From Flavobacterium xueshanense (GTDB lineage Bacteria > Bacteroidota > Bacteroidia > Flavobacteriales > Flavobacteriaceae): a stretch of 64,000 nt of DNA. The notes under the pieces were generated by a model that was not told the origin of the DNA, did not search any database, and saw only the letters and a program-made list of their open reading frames with translations. Below are positions 1-8,423 of the stretch, piece by piece. Positions within the stretch are counted from its first letter, which is position 1. The number at the start of each line of letters is the position of its first letter. A program made the position numbers and the translations under genes. The stretch spans positions 1 through 64,000 of the forward strand of contig NZ_FONQ01000016.1 of the NCBI RefSeq assembly GCF_900112975.1. The letters run 5' to 3'.

Positions 1-200
1 TTGGCTTTCTGTCGCTTTTCATATTTGCGTTGAGCTAAATCTGCATCGTATTTACCACTGCGTAAATCACAATTACGTTGTAGCTCTCGTGTTAAGACAG
101 ACTTGTCCTTTTTAATAAATAATGCTATTTGGCTTTTGCTGAAATTTTGTTCTAATAATACGCTAATAGTATATCTTTGTTCGCGGGTTAAATGGCTCAT
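1..200 (-). mobile_element. IS30-family transposase, 5' end only (runs off the left edge)
   Basis: On the minus strand an open frame starts with ATG at 200 and runs off the window. It begins MSHLTREQRYTI and continues with a helix-turn-helix (FSKSQIALFIKKDKSVLTREL), then a YDADLAQRKYEKR stretch. This is the usual N-terminus of IS30-type transposases, which bind the element ends through this HTH and carry a DDE catalytic core further on. Only about 66 codons are visible and none is a stop, so whether the element is intact cannot be told. The outer boundary of the element is not clear; the hairpin at 231-289 and the next few tens of bases probably belong to it. Confidence 0.85.
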
Positions 201-230
201 TATTTACAACTTTGGTCAGGAGCAAATAAA

Positions 231-289
231 GACAATTTATTCCATTCGAGAGAGAGGGCTTTTTTGCCCTCTCTCTCGAAAAAATTGTC
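231..289. repeat. Long perfect hairpin in the leader of the IS30 transposase
   Basis: Bases 245-259 and 266-280 form a perfect 15-bp stem (ttcgagagagagggc and its complement) around a six-T loop. An outer stem, gacaattt (231-238) with aaattgtc (282-289), extends it. It lies 30 to 90 bases upstream of the transposase ATG. Hairpins here are common in insertion sequences and can block transposase expression from outside transcription. That role is inferred. The true terminal inverted repeat cannot be defined from one end. Confidence 0.6.
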
Positions 290-539
290 TTATCGATTTT
301 CCTGAGAGTTGCATTAATTAATTGAATCTAGTTTCATAAAAACATAGTTTTATATATTTCTATTAAGACATTTCCTTTATTACTGTAAATCGAAGCTCTG
401 TAGACTCAAGAATTAGGCTGTATAAATCCTTTTTCCGTTTGAGGAGCTTGCATTTAGCTGAGTTGAAATGCGTTTGTTTTTTTGTTTTTTTCCGAAATTC
501 TTAATGATGAGTAACTTTACTCAACAAGTTAAAAATAAA
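290..539. other. Intergenic, no gene seen
   Basis: AT-rich sequence between the IS30 end and the first minus-strand gene. The start, around gattttcctgagagttgca (296-314), may be the outermost part of the insertion sequence. No coding frame, RNA gene or convincing terminator was found in the rest. Confidence 0.4.
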
Positions 540-986
540 TTATTCTGATTTGTAAACATGAATGGACTGTCCCACTAATTTCCATTTTCCTTTAATTTTC
601 TCTAACATTCTAATTTCATAAGAGTAACTTTTTGTACCGTCTTTAGCCGTTGATACTTCGTCATGGCTGACCCATGCAGTATTTTTCTGAATGCTCATTT
701 TGTAATTTGTATTTACGGAAGAGCCGCCGTTGCCCATTTTTTTTGTGTCGGTATATGTCATTACGGCAGGAGGGACATCGATTGTTGTTCCGGTTGTAGT
801 TGAAATCAAGATGCGGCTGTACGGTTGTATGTGCCAGCATTCGGCATGGCCTTTTCCGTCGCTGGCGCGCCATGTTGCCGATTCTTTTTCTAAAAGGCTG
901 ATAATTTTGGCTGATTCGTCAGTTTTCTGGCTATACGCCAAAAATGGTATGATAAAAAGAAGAAAAAAGGATAATTTCCATTTCAT
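540..986 (-). CDS. Exported NTF2-like (SnoaL/DUF4440-type) protein
   Basis: 148 residues. The N-terminus MKWKLSFFLLFIIPFLAYSQ is a typical signal peptide with cleavage expected after the SQ. The rest has the pattern of a small NTF2-like fold: a helical start (ESAKIISLLEKESATWRAS), then strands including NTAWVSHDEV and the closing KIKGKWKLVGQSIHVYK, as in DUF4440/SnoaL proteins. These folds bind small ligands or act as simple enzymes, and no catalytic residue can be assigned. The gene stands alone with about 170 bases to the next gene upstream. The family call is by pattern and moderately sure. Confidence 0.6.
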   Translation of the reverse strand: MKWKLSFFLLFIIPFLAYSQKTDESAKIISLLEKESATWRASDGKGHAECWHIQPYSRILISTTTGTTIDVPPAVMTYTDTKKMGNGGSSVNTNYKMSIQKNTAWVSHDEVSTAKDGTKSYSYEIRMLEKIKGKWKLVGQSIHVYKSE

Positions 987-1158
987 AGTATTAATGTGGT
1001 TAATGGTTATAGTTTAGGTTAATTTATTAAAAGGAATATACTAAAAAAAATTAGTTACTGTAATTGTAAATTTTATTTTAACGTAAATAAATCTTATTTT
1101 AGACTACTATTTTTCAGAATTTTAAGTTTTTAAATCCATTGGTTGAACCGTATTTAAT

Positions 1159-1833
1159 TTATCTGAAATTACAACTTACACCACTCCATAAATTTGTAAT
1201 TTTTGCTTGTTTACCTGGCCCATCAAAAATACCAAATAATCCCGATGAAGTCGAAAACTCGTGTCCTAAACTGGTTTTGGAAACCGTGATCACATAAGCG
1301 CTTTCCATTTCAGCTCTAGTTGATCCAATGCTAATTCCTGCCATTGTAGCAATCTTTGGAATATTCGCTGAATTACCGCCCAGGAACCAACCCGCAAAGT
1401 ACCATTCGGTTTCTGCTGTTTTTGATTCAGATTCTTTTTTTATAAATACTACTGTTATACCATTGTTCCATGTTACCATATTTAAAGGTCCGGCACCGCA
1501 TTCACTATTTACCTCAATAGATTTTGGTTTGGATTGGAGAACGTTATTTACGATTTCAATCATTTGGTCCAATGGTTTGCCAAAAGGAATTTCAGACGTA
1601 GAACCGGTGTTTTTATTTATAACTTGTAACGCATTAGAAGTCAGAATCAATCCTTGCGTGATTTTAGTTTCAACAATCGCAGTACTATCTGGAATCTTTT
1701 CCTTGCTTTCTTCAGCAATAATAACGGTGTCTTGCGCATCGTTTGTTATTGGAATTGGTAATGAATTTTTATCTTTGTTTTCGCAACCGATTAGGATTGC
1801 GAAAAGTAGAAGTATAAGAGTAAAGTATTTCAT
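1159..1833 (-). CDS. Lipoprotein of unknown function
   Basis: 224 residues. MKYFTLILLLFAILIGCENK is a lipoprotein signal with the lipobox ending IGC, so the protein is probably anchored in a membrane facing the periplasm or cell surface. A low-complexity acidic stretch follows (about residues 25-55), then a globular domain with three later cysteines. ECGAGPLNMVTW and the C-terminal GVSCNF could form a disulfide, and GISIGSTRAEM resembles a turn seen in small bacterial lipoprotein domains. I do not recognise the family. The gene is single, with short AT-rich flanks on both sides. Confidence 0.6.
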   Translation of the reverse strand: MKYFTLILLLFAILIGCENKDKNSLPIPITNDAQDTVIIAEESKEKIPDSTAIVETKITQGLILTSNALQVINKNTGSTSEIPFGKPLDQMIEIVNNVLQSKPKSIEVNSECGAGPLNMVTWNNGITVVFIKKESESKTAETEWYFAGWFLGGNSANIPKIATMAGISIGSTRAEMESAYVITVSKTSLGHEFSTSSGLFGIFDGPGKQAKITNLWSGVSCNFR

Positions 1834-2128
1834 AATATGTATTTAGCTAAATTATTTAATTTTGATATAACCTTTTAAATGTTAGGAATGTCCGCGAATA
1901 CTTGTCGATTATTTCAGCTACGAATTCTTATTTAATTTTAAAAAAAAGAGTATAATTTGTGGTTAACTTTTTCAAGCATTCGGGTCCTATGACTTTTGTT
2001 TTAAACGCACATTCACAACAAATGATTGCTGTTTGAAATTATAGTTAAATGTGCTTCCATTTCAAAGTAAGTCAAAGCTCTTGTTTGTGACAAAAAAAGA
2101 ACTTTTATTTGTTCGTGACATCTCATAA
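1834..2128. other. Intergenic, nothing recognised
   Basis: AT-rich spacer between the lipoprotein gene and the terminator of the fasciclin gene. It should contain the promoter of the lipoprotein gene, but no exact TAnnTTTG box was identified. No coding frame was found. Confidence 0.4.
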
Positions 2129-2129
2129 A

Positions 2130-2159
2130 AAAAACCGTTGCATTACTACAACGGTTTTT
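2130..2159 (-). terminator. Intrinsic terminator of the fasciclin gene
   Basis: aaaaaccgttg (2130-2140) pairs with caacggttttt (2149-2159), giving an 11-bp stem, with a T run on the minus-strand side. It lies 20 bases beyond the fasciclin stop codon. Confidence 0.8.
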
Positions 2160-2179
2160 AAAAGAATAAGTTAAAAACC

Positions 2180-2764
2180 TTATTTAGGCATAACTACAGT
2201 ATCAATTGCATGAATGACACCGTTAGATGCAGCTACATCAGCAAGAACAACTGTTGCAGTTCCGCCTTTTGCATCTGTCAACATCACTTTTCCGTCTTTC
2301 AAGCTTAAAACGATTGTACCACCTTGAACAGTTGTAACGGTATATTTTCCGTTATTTTTGTTGATTGCATCAATTACTGTTGCAGCGTCAAATTTTCCTG
2401 ATACAACATGATACGTTAAAACTGCTTTCAGTTTATCAAGACTTTCTGGTTTCAATAAACCATCTAAAGTTCCTGCAGGAAGTTTATCAAATGCTGAATT
2501 ATTTGGTGCAAAAACGGTGAAAGGACCATCCCCGCTTAGTGTTTCCACTAATCCCGCTGCTTTTACTGCCGTAACCAGCGTTGAAAATTCAGTATTCCCT
2601 GAAGCTACACCTACAATGTTTGGTGTTTCAGCAACAGCCATTGTGTCTACTGCCACTACTGTAGTATCAGCCATTTCTGTTGTATCAGCTTGTTTTTTCT
2701 CTCCACAAGAAGTAGTGATTACTCCTAATAATACAAATGCACTAATTGTTGTTACTAATTTCAT
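2180..2764 (-). CDS. Fasciclin (FAS1) domain lipoprotein
   Basis: 194 residues from the ATG at 2764; a TTG two codons earlier is less likely. [20 protein letters not shown] is a lipoprotein signal ending in TTSC. A short threonine/alanine-rich linker follows. One FAS1 domain fills residues ~50-194 and shows both hallmark regions: [15 protein letters not shown] (H1) and the YHVVSGKF segment, closing with [14 protein letters not shown] (H2). FAS1 domains mediate adhesion or protein contacts at the cell surface, and single-domain lipoproteins of this kind are common in Flavobacteria. It has its own promoter (TATATTTG, 2801-2808) and terminator, so it is a single-gene unit. Confidence 0.9.
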   Translation of the reverse strand: MKLVTTISAFVLLGVITTSCGEKKQADTTEMADTTVVAVDTMAVAETPNIVGVASGNTEFSTLVTAVKAAGLVETLSGDGPFTVFAPNNSAFDKLPAGTLDGLLKPESLDKLKAVLTYHVVSGKFDAATVIDAINKNNGKYTVTTVQGGTIVLSLKDGKVMLTDAKGGTATVVLADVAASNGVIHAIDTVVMPK

Positions 2765-2800
2765 AATCAATGTTTTAAGTTTAAATTAAATTAAGATACT

Positions 2801-2808
2801 CAAATATA
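2801..2808 (-). promoter_or_regulatory. Bacteroidota -7 box (TATATTTG) for the fasciclin gene
   Basis: On the minus strand TATATTTG matches TAnnTTTG and lies 37 bases upstream of the ATG. No clear -33 TTTG at the usual spacing was seen, so this rests on the -7 box alone. Confidence 0.45.
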
Positions 2809-3063
2809 CACATTTATATTATTTGTTTAATTAATTTAACAAATAATAAAGTAGCGATTAATTTGAAGCAATGCTTGCAGTAATTTTAACAATATAGAAT
2901 GGCATCAGAAAGTTCAGATGTGAAAAAAAAAATGAAAAATCTAAGCTGAAAAACATTGCAAAAATGCCATATTATTAAAGTACTTAAAATCGGTTCCGTT
3001 CCACACGAATTTATTTGTTGTTGCGAATTAAGTTGCTACACTTTAGTTTTTGCAGATATTTTT

Positions 3064-3986
3064 TTACAATGTTGTTTCAAATTCTGCATTTGTGAAATTA
3101 TATTCTTCAATTCCGTTGTAAGTTGCTGTGAAATTTAATTTAAGTTTTACGACTAAACGGCCATCAATCATTGTTTTTTCAACAATTGTAAAACTGCCAT
3201 TTGTTGAATATAATTTCCAGTCTTCAGCTATGATGGTGTGTGTGCCAAAACATTTTGGAATTCCAATATATTTTCTAAATTCTAGTTTTTCGGTGTTACT
3301 TAAATCGTCGAAATAATAAGTGCCAAGTGGCATCTTAGTCAGGAATTTTGTGAAGTTTTTGAATTGAATGTTGTATCCACTTAAAGAATTTGATTCATAC
3401 CTAACTGATAAATTTGCCGAAGATTCTTGTTCAGTTCTAGTTATATCAGAAAATTTGATTTGATCATTTAATTTTATGTAATCATTAAAAGTATTACAAG
3501 TACTCTTTCCAAATTCATTAATTTCAATAGTGCCATTTATTTGTATGGATTCGGAATTGCTTTTTAAAGTGTAAATTCTTTTTAATAAAGTGCCACTAAA
3601 TTTAATTTTCAGCTTCTTATTCGCAACGAATTCAAATTCTTCAATACGAATAGTTGAAGATGGTATATAATCAGGCGTTGAAAAGTCCTTATTAGAAAAA
3701 GATTTTTTGTTAACAAATTTCGCATAAGATAATTCTCCATTTCGTAATATTTCAATGGTGAATAATTCAGAGGTAACATTACCTTTTTTTGACTTTACAC
3801 TTACATTTATTTTTTCATCGCAGATATAAAAAGAACTAACATCAATTATTTCATCAGTAATTTTCTCTCCATTAATTTTCAATTCTACTTTATTGGCAGG
3901 TTTTTGCTCCAAAATCAGAATTTCTTCTTCCTTATTTGGTGAGCAACTTAAAAAAAAATTGTGAGTAATAACAGTAAATTTTTCAT
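3064..3986 (-). CDS. Lipoprotein gene split by a frameshift in its signal peptide
   Basis: The long frame (3064-3912) would have to start at a TTG and lacks a signal. Just upstream an ATG at 3986 opens a classic signal in another frame (MKNLLLLLTIFF). This runs into a tract of nine A on the plus strand (3950-3958, T9 in the gene) and hits TAA at once. With one more T the frame continues LSCSPNKEEE, a perfect lipobox, straight into the long frame: the offset of 74 bases would become 75. The gene is therefore one base out of phase, through mutation, phase variation, slippage or a sequencing error. The body of about 300 residues is beta-rich with few cysteines. I do not recognise its family. Confidence 0.7.
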
Positions 3987-4090
3987 ATTTTATTAGTTAG
4001 GTAATTTTTGCAATCCGGTTACTGTTCGTTAAATATAGGTTGCATTATTCATTTACAGTATTTAACGATACTCTGGCTGTTGGAACACTT

Positions 4091-4495
4091 TTATTTGGAT
4101 AAGTGATATTTAATTTTTCCGTCTGAATAATTAGTTAATATTAAATTTTTACCGTCAGAATCTATTTCTATAACAAACTTATTATTTCCAATTTTTAAAA
4201 TATTGTTTTTGGGTTCTATCAAATCAGGATTAAAATAATTTTCATTACTAATTGTGTATGAATAGTTACCAGTTTCGTTTAAATAGGTATTTCCATTAAT
4301 ATTAACACTATTTGATTTAAACTCAAACTTAGAATTGCCGTTTTGTAAAACCTTTAGTTGGTTGTCCTTTTGTTGCGTAATATTTGTTAAATTCCAGCCA
4401 CCGATAATTTTTTCATTCATAGTTGTTGAATCATCTGGCGAGCAGGAAACAAAAATCATCATAAAAATAGCGAGGAAGAAAGTGAAATTTTTCAT
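4091..4495 (-). CDS. Small lipocalin-like lipoprotein
   Basis: 134 residues. MKNFTFFLAIFMMIFVSCSP is a lipoprotein signal with lipobox VSC. The mature part starts with KIIGGWNLTNI, the GxW motif typical of bacterial lipocalin-like domains. Strands follow, with FEFKSNSVNINGNTY in the middle and a closing KNLILTNYSDGKIKYHL. Such proteins form a small beta barrel at the cell envelope, and the ligand is unknown. It stands alone between two other small-protein genes on the same strand, each with its own spacer. Confidence 0.65.
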   Translation of the reverse strand: MKNFTFFLAIFMMIFVSCSPDDSTTMNEKIIGGWNLTNITQQKDNQLKVLQNGNSKFEFKSNSVNINGNTYLNETGNYSYTISNENYFNPDLIEPKNNILKIGNNKFVIEIDSDGKNLILTNYSDGKIKYHLSK

Positions 4496-4637
4496 ATTTG
4501 GTTTGTTTTAAGTTTGACATTATGAGTTGCGCTAACGATTGTGATTTATTAGTGCTCTCAAGAGCAGAATTATTCTCCAGAAGAACACTTTGCATAGATG
4601 TTCATTTCAATCAACTTTTGATTCAGTAGTTCACAAT

Positions 4638-4898
4638 CTATTTAGTTTGTTTTAATTCTACTTTTTTATTATCAATAAATAATCTACAACTGACGGTAAA
4701 AAAACCTGAAGTATTTGTTTTAATATCTAACTTTTGTCCCTCTTTGTTTATTAGATTACCTGATAAATTACTGGGGGTAATAAAATTTATTTGTTCATCT
4801 TGCAGTTCATTATTTACATAAAGTTTTTCCCCACTGAACCAATTAGTAGTTATCTTAATGACGGTTTCTTCGTATTTTGCAATCCATTCACTCTTCAT
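4638..4898 (-). CDS. Small hypothetical protein
   Basis: 86 residues starting MKSEWIAKYEETVIKITTNW with no signal peptide. The sequence alternates strand-like segments (KLYVNNELQDEQ, LSGNLINKEGQKLDIK, CRLFIDNKKVELKQ) and could be a small beta-sandwich. The NELQDEQ and FIDNKKVEL pieces suggest two similar hairpins. Codon use looks like a real gene and a fair ATG context is present, but I do not recognise the family. No operon partner is evident. Confidence 0.5.
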   Translation of the reverse strand: MKSEWIAKYEETVIKITTNWFSGEKLYVNNELQDEQINFITPSNLSGNLINKEGQKLDIKTNTSGFFTVSCRLFIDNKKVELKQTK

Positions 4899-5120
4899 TG
4901 TTTAATTTTTTTTTGTTATTTGGTTTTCTTATTATTTACAAGTAATGCCGATTTACTCCAAAAAAAACTGCAGTCAATCTATTAAAAAGTGATTGGTAAA
5001 GTTTTGTTTCGTTTTATGTTTCCCAAATATATAAATAATTATTTACAAATTATTGAAAGAGCTTTGGTATTTGTGGGATGGTTCTTATAAGTGTGTGAGC
5101 TTTTGATTAGTCGGTATTGC

Positions 5121-5246
5121 GTGAAGGATGGCAGTGAAAATCCTTTTATGAAGCGTAGCGCAATAAAAGATTGCAACATACAGCCTGACCTTGTTGCCGC
5201 ACTAAATAAAGTAATTTTTACAATAGCACTGCAACAAGGACACGCC
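5121..5246 (+). repeat. Two-hairpin intergenic element, copy 1
   Basis: First of four related elements in this window. It has the shared core GGATGGCAGTGAAAATCC, a variable hairpin, the second core AAAGATTGCAAC, and CAGCCTGACC. A further hairpin (ttgttgc 5191-5197 with gcaacaa 5231-5237) follows, then the closing GGACACGCC. The frame that covers it on the minus strand is not a convincing gene. The other copies are at 12965-13075, 29354-29433 (minus) and 50021-50126. Conserved ends around variable stems suggest a structured RNA or a palindromic mobile repeat. Confidence 0.7.
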
Positions 5247-5269
5247 ACAAAAAAATAAACGTCACAAAA

Positions 5270-5297
5270 AAACCGACTTGTTTTCACAAATCGGTTT
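5270..5297 (-). terminator. Terminator of the cysteine operon
   Basis: aaaccgacttgt (5270-5281) pairs with acaaatcggttt (5286-5297) with one mismatch. It is flanked by T runs on the minus strand and lies about 20 bases past the cysteine synthase stop. Confidence 0.75.
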
Positions 5298-5318
5298 GTA
5301 TTTAAAGGAGATTTCCGT

Positions 5319-6233
5319 TTATACAAATAAGCCTTCAATACTTAAATAATGTTCGCCGGTGTCGTAACAAAAAGTTAGCACTGTTGCGTTTTCGGGAATT
5401 TCGAGAAGCTTTTTGGCTACTGCCGCCAGTGATGCTCCCGATGAAATTCCAACGAACATTCCTTCTTCTTTGGCGGCTCTTTGGGTATAGGCATATGCTT
5501 CATCTTTGCTTACTTGGATGGTTCCGTCCAGTAAATCGGTATGTAAGTTTGTGGGGATAAATCCTGCTCCAATTCCTTGAATAGGGTGGGGAGCAGCTGC
5601 GCCTCCGCTAATAACAGGTGAAGTTTCCGGTTCGACGGCGTATACTTTCAGGTTGGGAAAATGTTGTTTCAGTATTTCGGCACAACCCGTGATGTGTCCG
5701 CCGGTTCCTACTCCAGTTATCAAGTAATCCAGTCCGTCAGGGAATGCTTTTATAATTTCCTGAGCGGTGGTTGTTTTATGAATTTCAATATTGGCAGGAT
5801 TATCAAACTGCAGCGGTGACCAAGAATTTGGTATTTCAGTTACTAATTCCTGTGCTTTTACCAGTGCGCCTTTCATTCCTTTTTCACGGGGAGTCAATAC
5901 AAATTCGGCACCATAAAGGCTCATGAGTCGGCGTCTTTCTATCGACATTGATTCTGGCATGACTAACACTAATTTATAGCCTTTTACGGCCGCAACCATC
6001 GCGAGTCCAATTCCTGTATTTCCGGAAGTGGCTTCAATTATAGTTCCTCCCGCTTTTAATAATCCTTTGACTTCTGCATCTTCAATCATAGCAAGAGCGA
6101 TTCTGTCCTTGATGCTGGCTCCAGGATTTGCACGTTCCAGTTTGATCCAGACATTGTGGTTGGCACCAAACAAACGATTGATTTTTACGTGCGGCGTGTT
6201 GCCTATTGTTTCGAGTATATTGTTGTATTTCAT
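5319..6233 (-). CDS. cysK: Cysteine synthase (O-acetylserine sulfhydrylase)
   Basis: 304 residues, the normal length. The enzyme makes L-cysteine from O-acetylserine and sulfide, using pyridoxal phosphate. Visible motifs are the PLP lysine in GASIKDR (K42), the substrate loop TSGNTGI, the phosphate-binding [10 protein letters not shown], and SSGASLAA near the end. The [10 protein letters not shown] segment is more like CysK than CysM, although related genes are often named cysM in this group. The gene starts only 5 bases after the serine acetyltransferase stop, so the two are surely co-transcribed and could form the cysteine synthase complex. Confidence 0.92.
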   Translation of the reverse strand: MKYNNILETIGNTPHVKINRLFGANHNVWIKLERANPGASIKDRIALAMIEDAEVKGLLKAGGTIIEATSGNTGIGLAMVAAVKGYKLVLVMPESMSIERRRLMSLYGAEFVLTPREKGMKGALVKAQELVTEIPNSWSPLQFDNPANIEIHKTTTAQEIIKAFPDGLDYLITGVGTGGHITGCAEILKQHFPNLKVYAVEPETSPVISGGAAAPHPIQGIGAGFIPTNLHTDLLDGTIQVSKDEAYAYTQRAAKEEGMFVGISSGASLAAVAKKLLEIPENATVLTFCYDTGEHYLSIEGLFV

Positions 6234-6238
6234 AATAT

Positions 6239-7075
6239 TTATATGGAGAAAAAGTTAATATCTTTTATTTCCTGTTGATTCAAAACAGTATTTTTATTGG
6301 ACTGCATGACAAATGAATACGGATTTACACTCTTGGTAATAAACGTGTTTCCACCCACGATACTGTGGTTTCCTATGATGGTGCTTCCACCCAAAATAGT
6401 GGCATTGGCATAAATAATTACATGATCTTCTACGGTTGGATGACGTTTTTTTTCCTGCATGCTTTTCTCGACTTGCAACGCTCCCAAAGTCACTCCTTGA
6501 TAAATGCTGACATATTTCCCTATTATTGTGGTTTCGCCAATGACGATTCCGGTTCCATGATCAATCATAAACGGAACGTCAATAGTAGCACTAGGATGAA
6601 TGTCGATTCCCGTTTTGCTGTGCGCATATTCGGTAAGAATTCGTGGAAGCAGGCAAGAGGTTCGGGAAGCAATTGCATTGGCAATACGATAGACTTCTAT
6701 GGCAAAAAATCCGGGATAGGAATTGATTATTTCCTGAATACAATCGGCAGCGGGATCCGTATCGAGAATTGCTTGTGCGTCTTTTTGCATCGAATGATAC
6801 AATTCCGGAAGTCCGGTGTAAAAAGCTTCGGCATCATCGAGAATTTCATTGGCCGTTTTGTCTTTTACAATTTCAGATAAAATAGTGATAAAATTAGCTT
6901 TGTTTCGGTCTAAAAGCATTTCGATTTGGATGGTTTCCAAGGCTTTCTCCGGGAATAATATTTTGAACAAATCATCAATCCAATTGATAATTTTAGATGA
7001 ATCGATGGCTCTTACCCAATTTTTATTTTGGTTTTCATGCAGTGTATTCGAAAAACGGTTGGTTTCAGTACTCAT
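6239..7075 (-). CDS. cysE: Serine O-acetyltransferase
   Basis: 278 residues. It transfers acetyl from acetyl-CoA to serine, the step before cysteine synthase. The N-terminal helical SAT domain covers roughly residues 1-150. The left-handed beta-helix with hexapeptide repeats follows: [20 protein letters not shown], then [24 protein letters not shown] turns and [19 protein letters not shown]. The catalytic histidine is expected in the DHGTG segment. It is the first gene of the cysE-cysK pair. The C-terminus ends in phenylalanine-serine-isoleucine. In many CysE proteins a terminal isoleucine inserts into CysK, so complex formation is plausible (inference). Confidence 0.92.
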   Translation of the reverse strand: MSTETNRFSNTLHENQNKNWVRAIDSSKIINWIDDLFKILFPEKALETIQIEMLLDRNKANFITILSEIVKDKTANEILDDAEAFYTGLPELYHSMQKDAQAILDTDPAADCIQEIINSYPGFFAIEVYRIANAIASRTSCLLPRILTEYAHSKTGIDIHPSATIDVPFMIDHGTGIVIGETTIIGKYVSIYQGVTLGALQVEKSMQEKKRHPTVEDHVIIYANATILGGSTIIGNHSIVGGNTFITKSVNPYSFVMQSNKNTVLNQQEIKDINFFSI

Positions 7076-7233
7076 TTATAATAGAATAAAATCAGAATTA
7101 AACGAGAAAAAAGACTCGAAATACAAATATAGAGCAGAATTGAATAGGTTCATTACCCTGCTATGTAAATAAATGTTAATATGTTAAATTCCCACAAAAT
7201 GGATGCTTTGTGTTATGAATTCTACCATGAAAA

Positions 7234-7261
7234 AAACCGATTGACTTTCGCCAATCGGTTT
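7234..7261 (-). terminator. Terminator after the AraC-like sensor gene
   Basis: aaaccgattg (7234-7243) and caatcggttt (7252-7261) form a perfect 10-bp stem, with A/T tracts on both sides. It lies about 95 bases past the stop of the 7356-8141 gene. Confidence 0.75.
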
Positions 7262-7355
7262 AATATTCCTGACATCAAAAATATATTATGTGGATTTTTG
7301 AAATGATAAAAAGTTTTAAGTGGGTGGTAGTTCAATAATGAAATTTCGCTAAAAG

Positions 7356-8141
7356 TTACTTGATAAAAATTCTGTTTTTTGAACTAATAACTTTACTGTA
7401 CATTGCATCAAAAGTATGCTGTTTGATAAAATTGGATATCTTTTTTAATTCATTTATTTGATGTAAAGTCGAACGTTTGATGACGCGTGACATTCTAATT
7501 ATAGTGTCGGTATTGTTATCAATTTCCATCGCTAATATGGATTGAACAATGTCTTTTTTCATGATATACCCCACCATTCCCTGCTCCGTAACAGCATTAA
7601 GCTGTTGAAACTTTTTTGCGATTCTCAAATTTTGAATGCCCTGATAGCTAAAATTTTGTTGTTTGTCTAAAAAGGTTTTCTTCAAATTCGAAATTAAAGA
7701 ATCATTGTTGGTTTGTGCTAAGCCGGTGGTCTCCATTTTTATAATCGAAAACTGAACAGCTGTATCTTTTTTAAAATGTAATATAGTATTTATACTTCTC
7801 CTGCTGGTGACAACTGTTGAAAGGTGTTTTCTAAGTGTTGACTGGTGACCAGATATACCAAAGCTGTGTTTGAAAGTTCCGTCAGTGCAATACGCAAATA
7901 CAATCGACGAGGCGCTTAATGATTCCATACTTAGCGTTACATCATCTGCAAATTTCATGTTAACCTGAATAGAAGTAATACCATTTATGAATGTTACCGC
8001 ATCAATATTTCCCTTAATCAAATCAGTATCCAGTGCTAATTTAAATTCGTTGTTGTTTGAATTCAAAACGCCATCAAAAGAAGTTTTAAGGTCACTAAAA
8101 ACTTCATTTATTGTTCCGGCATTAAGATAAATATTTTTCAT
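7356..8141 (-). CDS. AraC-type ligand-binding domain protein lacking the DNA-binding half
   Basis: 261 residues. The beta-rich N-terminal ~150 residues (ITSIQVNMKFADDVTL, SIVFAYCTDGTFKHSFG, then LHFKKDTAVQFSIIKM) are followed by helices (FSYQGIQNLRIAKKFQQL, MVGYIMKKDIVQSILAMEID). This resembles the sensor half of Flavobacterial PchR-like AraC regulators. In those proteins two helix-turn-helix motifs follow the linker (ELKKISNFIKQH here), but this protein stops about 15 residues later. No HTH frame continues downstream, and a terminator follows. It may be a natural stand-alone sensor or a truncated regulator. The family match is by pattern only. Confidence 0.5.
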   Translation of the reverse strand: MKNIYLNAGTINEVFSDLKTSFDGVLNSNNNEFKLALDTDLIKGNIDAVTFINGITSIQVNMKFADDVTLSMESLSASSIVFAYCTDGTFKHSFGISGHQSTLRKHLSTVVTSRRSINTILHFKKDTAVQFSIIKMETTGLAQTNNDSLISNLKKTFLDKQQNFSYQGIQNLRIAKKFQQLNAVTEQGMVGYIMKKDIVQSILAMEIDNNTDTIIRMSRVIKRSTLHQINELKKISNFIKQHTFDAMYSKVISSKNRIFIK

Positions 8142-8314
8142 AAGACATCTATTTAAATAGTTATAAAAAGAAAATTGATTTCGATTAATTAATTATTTTA
8201 ATGTATCCAAATTACGGAATAAGGGCTGCAATTTTTGTTACGTAATTCTTTTTAAAACTTTCATAATTCTTATGCTTGACGATTCATTTTGACAATGCAT
8301 TAATCCCATAAAAA

Positions 8315-8342
8315 AATCCGATTTGCTTTCACAAATCGGATT
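8315..8342 (-). terminator. Terminator of lpdA
   Basis: aatccgatttg (8315-8325) pairs perfectly with caaatcggatt (8332-8342). An A/T run supplies the U tract for minus-strand transcripts. Confidence 0.7.
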
Positions 8343-8368
8343 AATATTTTTCTTTTTCAAAACGTTAT

Positions 8369-8396
8369 GTAGAGGCGCACTGCGATGCGTCTCTAC
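8369..8396. repeat. REP-like palindrome (gtagaggcgcac...gcgtctctac)
   Basis: gtagaggcgca and tgcgtctctac form a near-perfect 11-bp inverted repeat around ctgcga. From memory, GC-rich palindromes ending in GTAGAG/CTCTAC are scattered between genes in many Bacteroidota and cyanobacteria. It lies between the lpdA stop and its terminator. Only one copy is in this window. Confidence 0.5.
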
Positions 8397-8423
8397 CGTG
8401 TATGTCTACATTATTTTATCTAT

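Noticed and set aside
103..321. 72-codon plus-strand frame
   Set aside because: It is antisense to the IS30 transposase start and crosses the hairpin.
5039..5338. 99-codon minus-strand frame beyond cysK
   Set aside because: It covers the two-hairpin repeat, the terminator and the end of cysK, has no coding character, and overlaps the cysK stop region.
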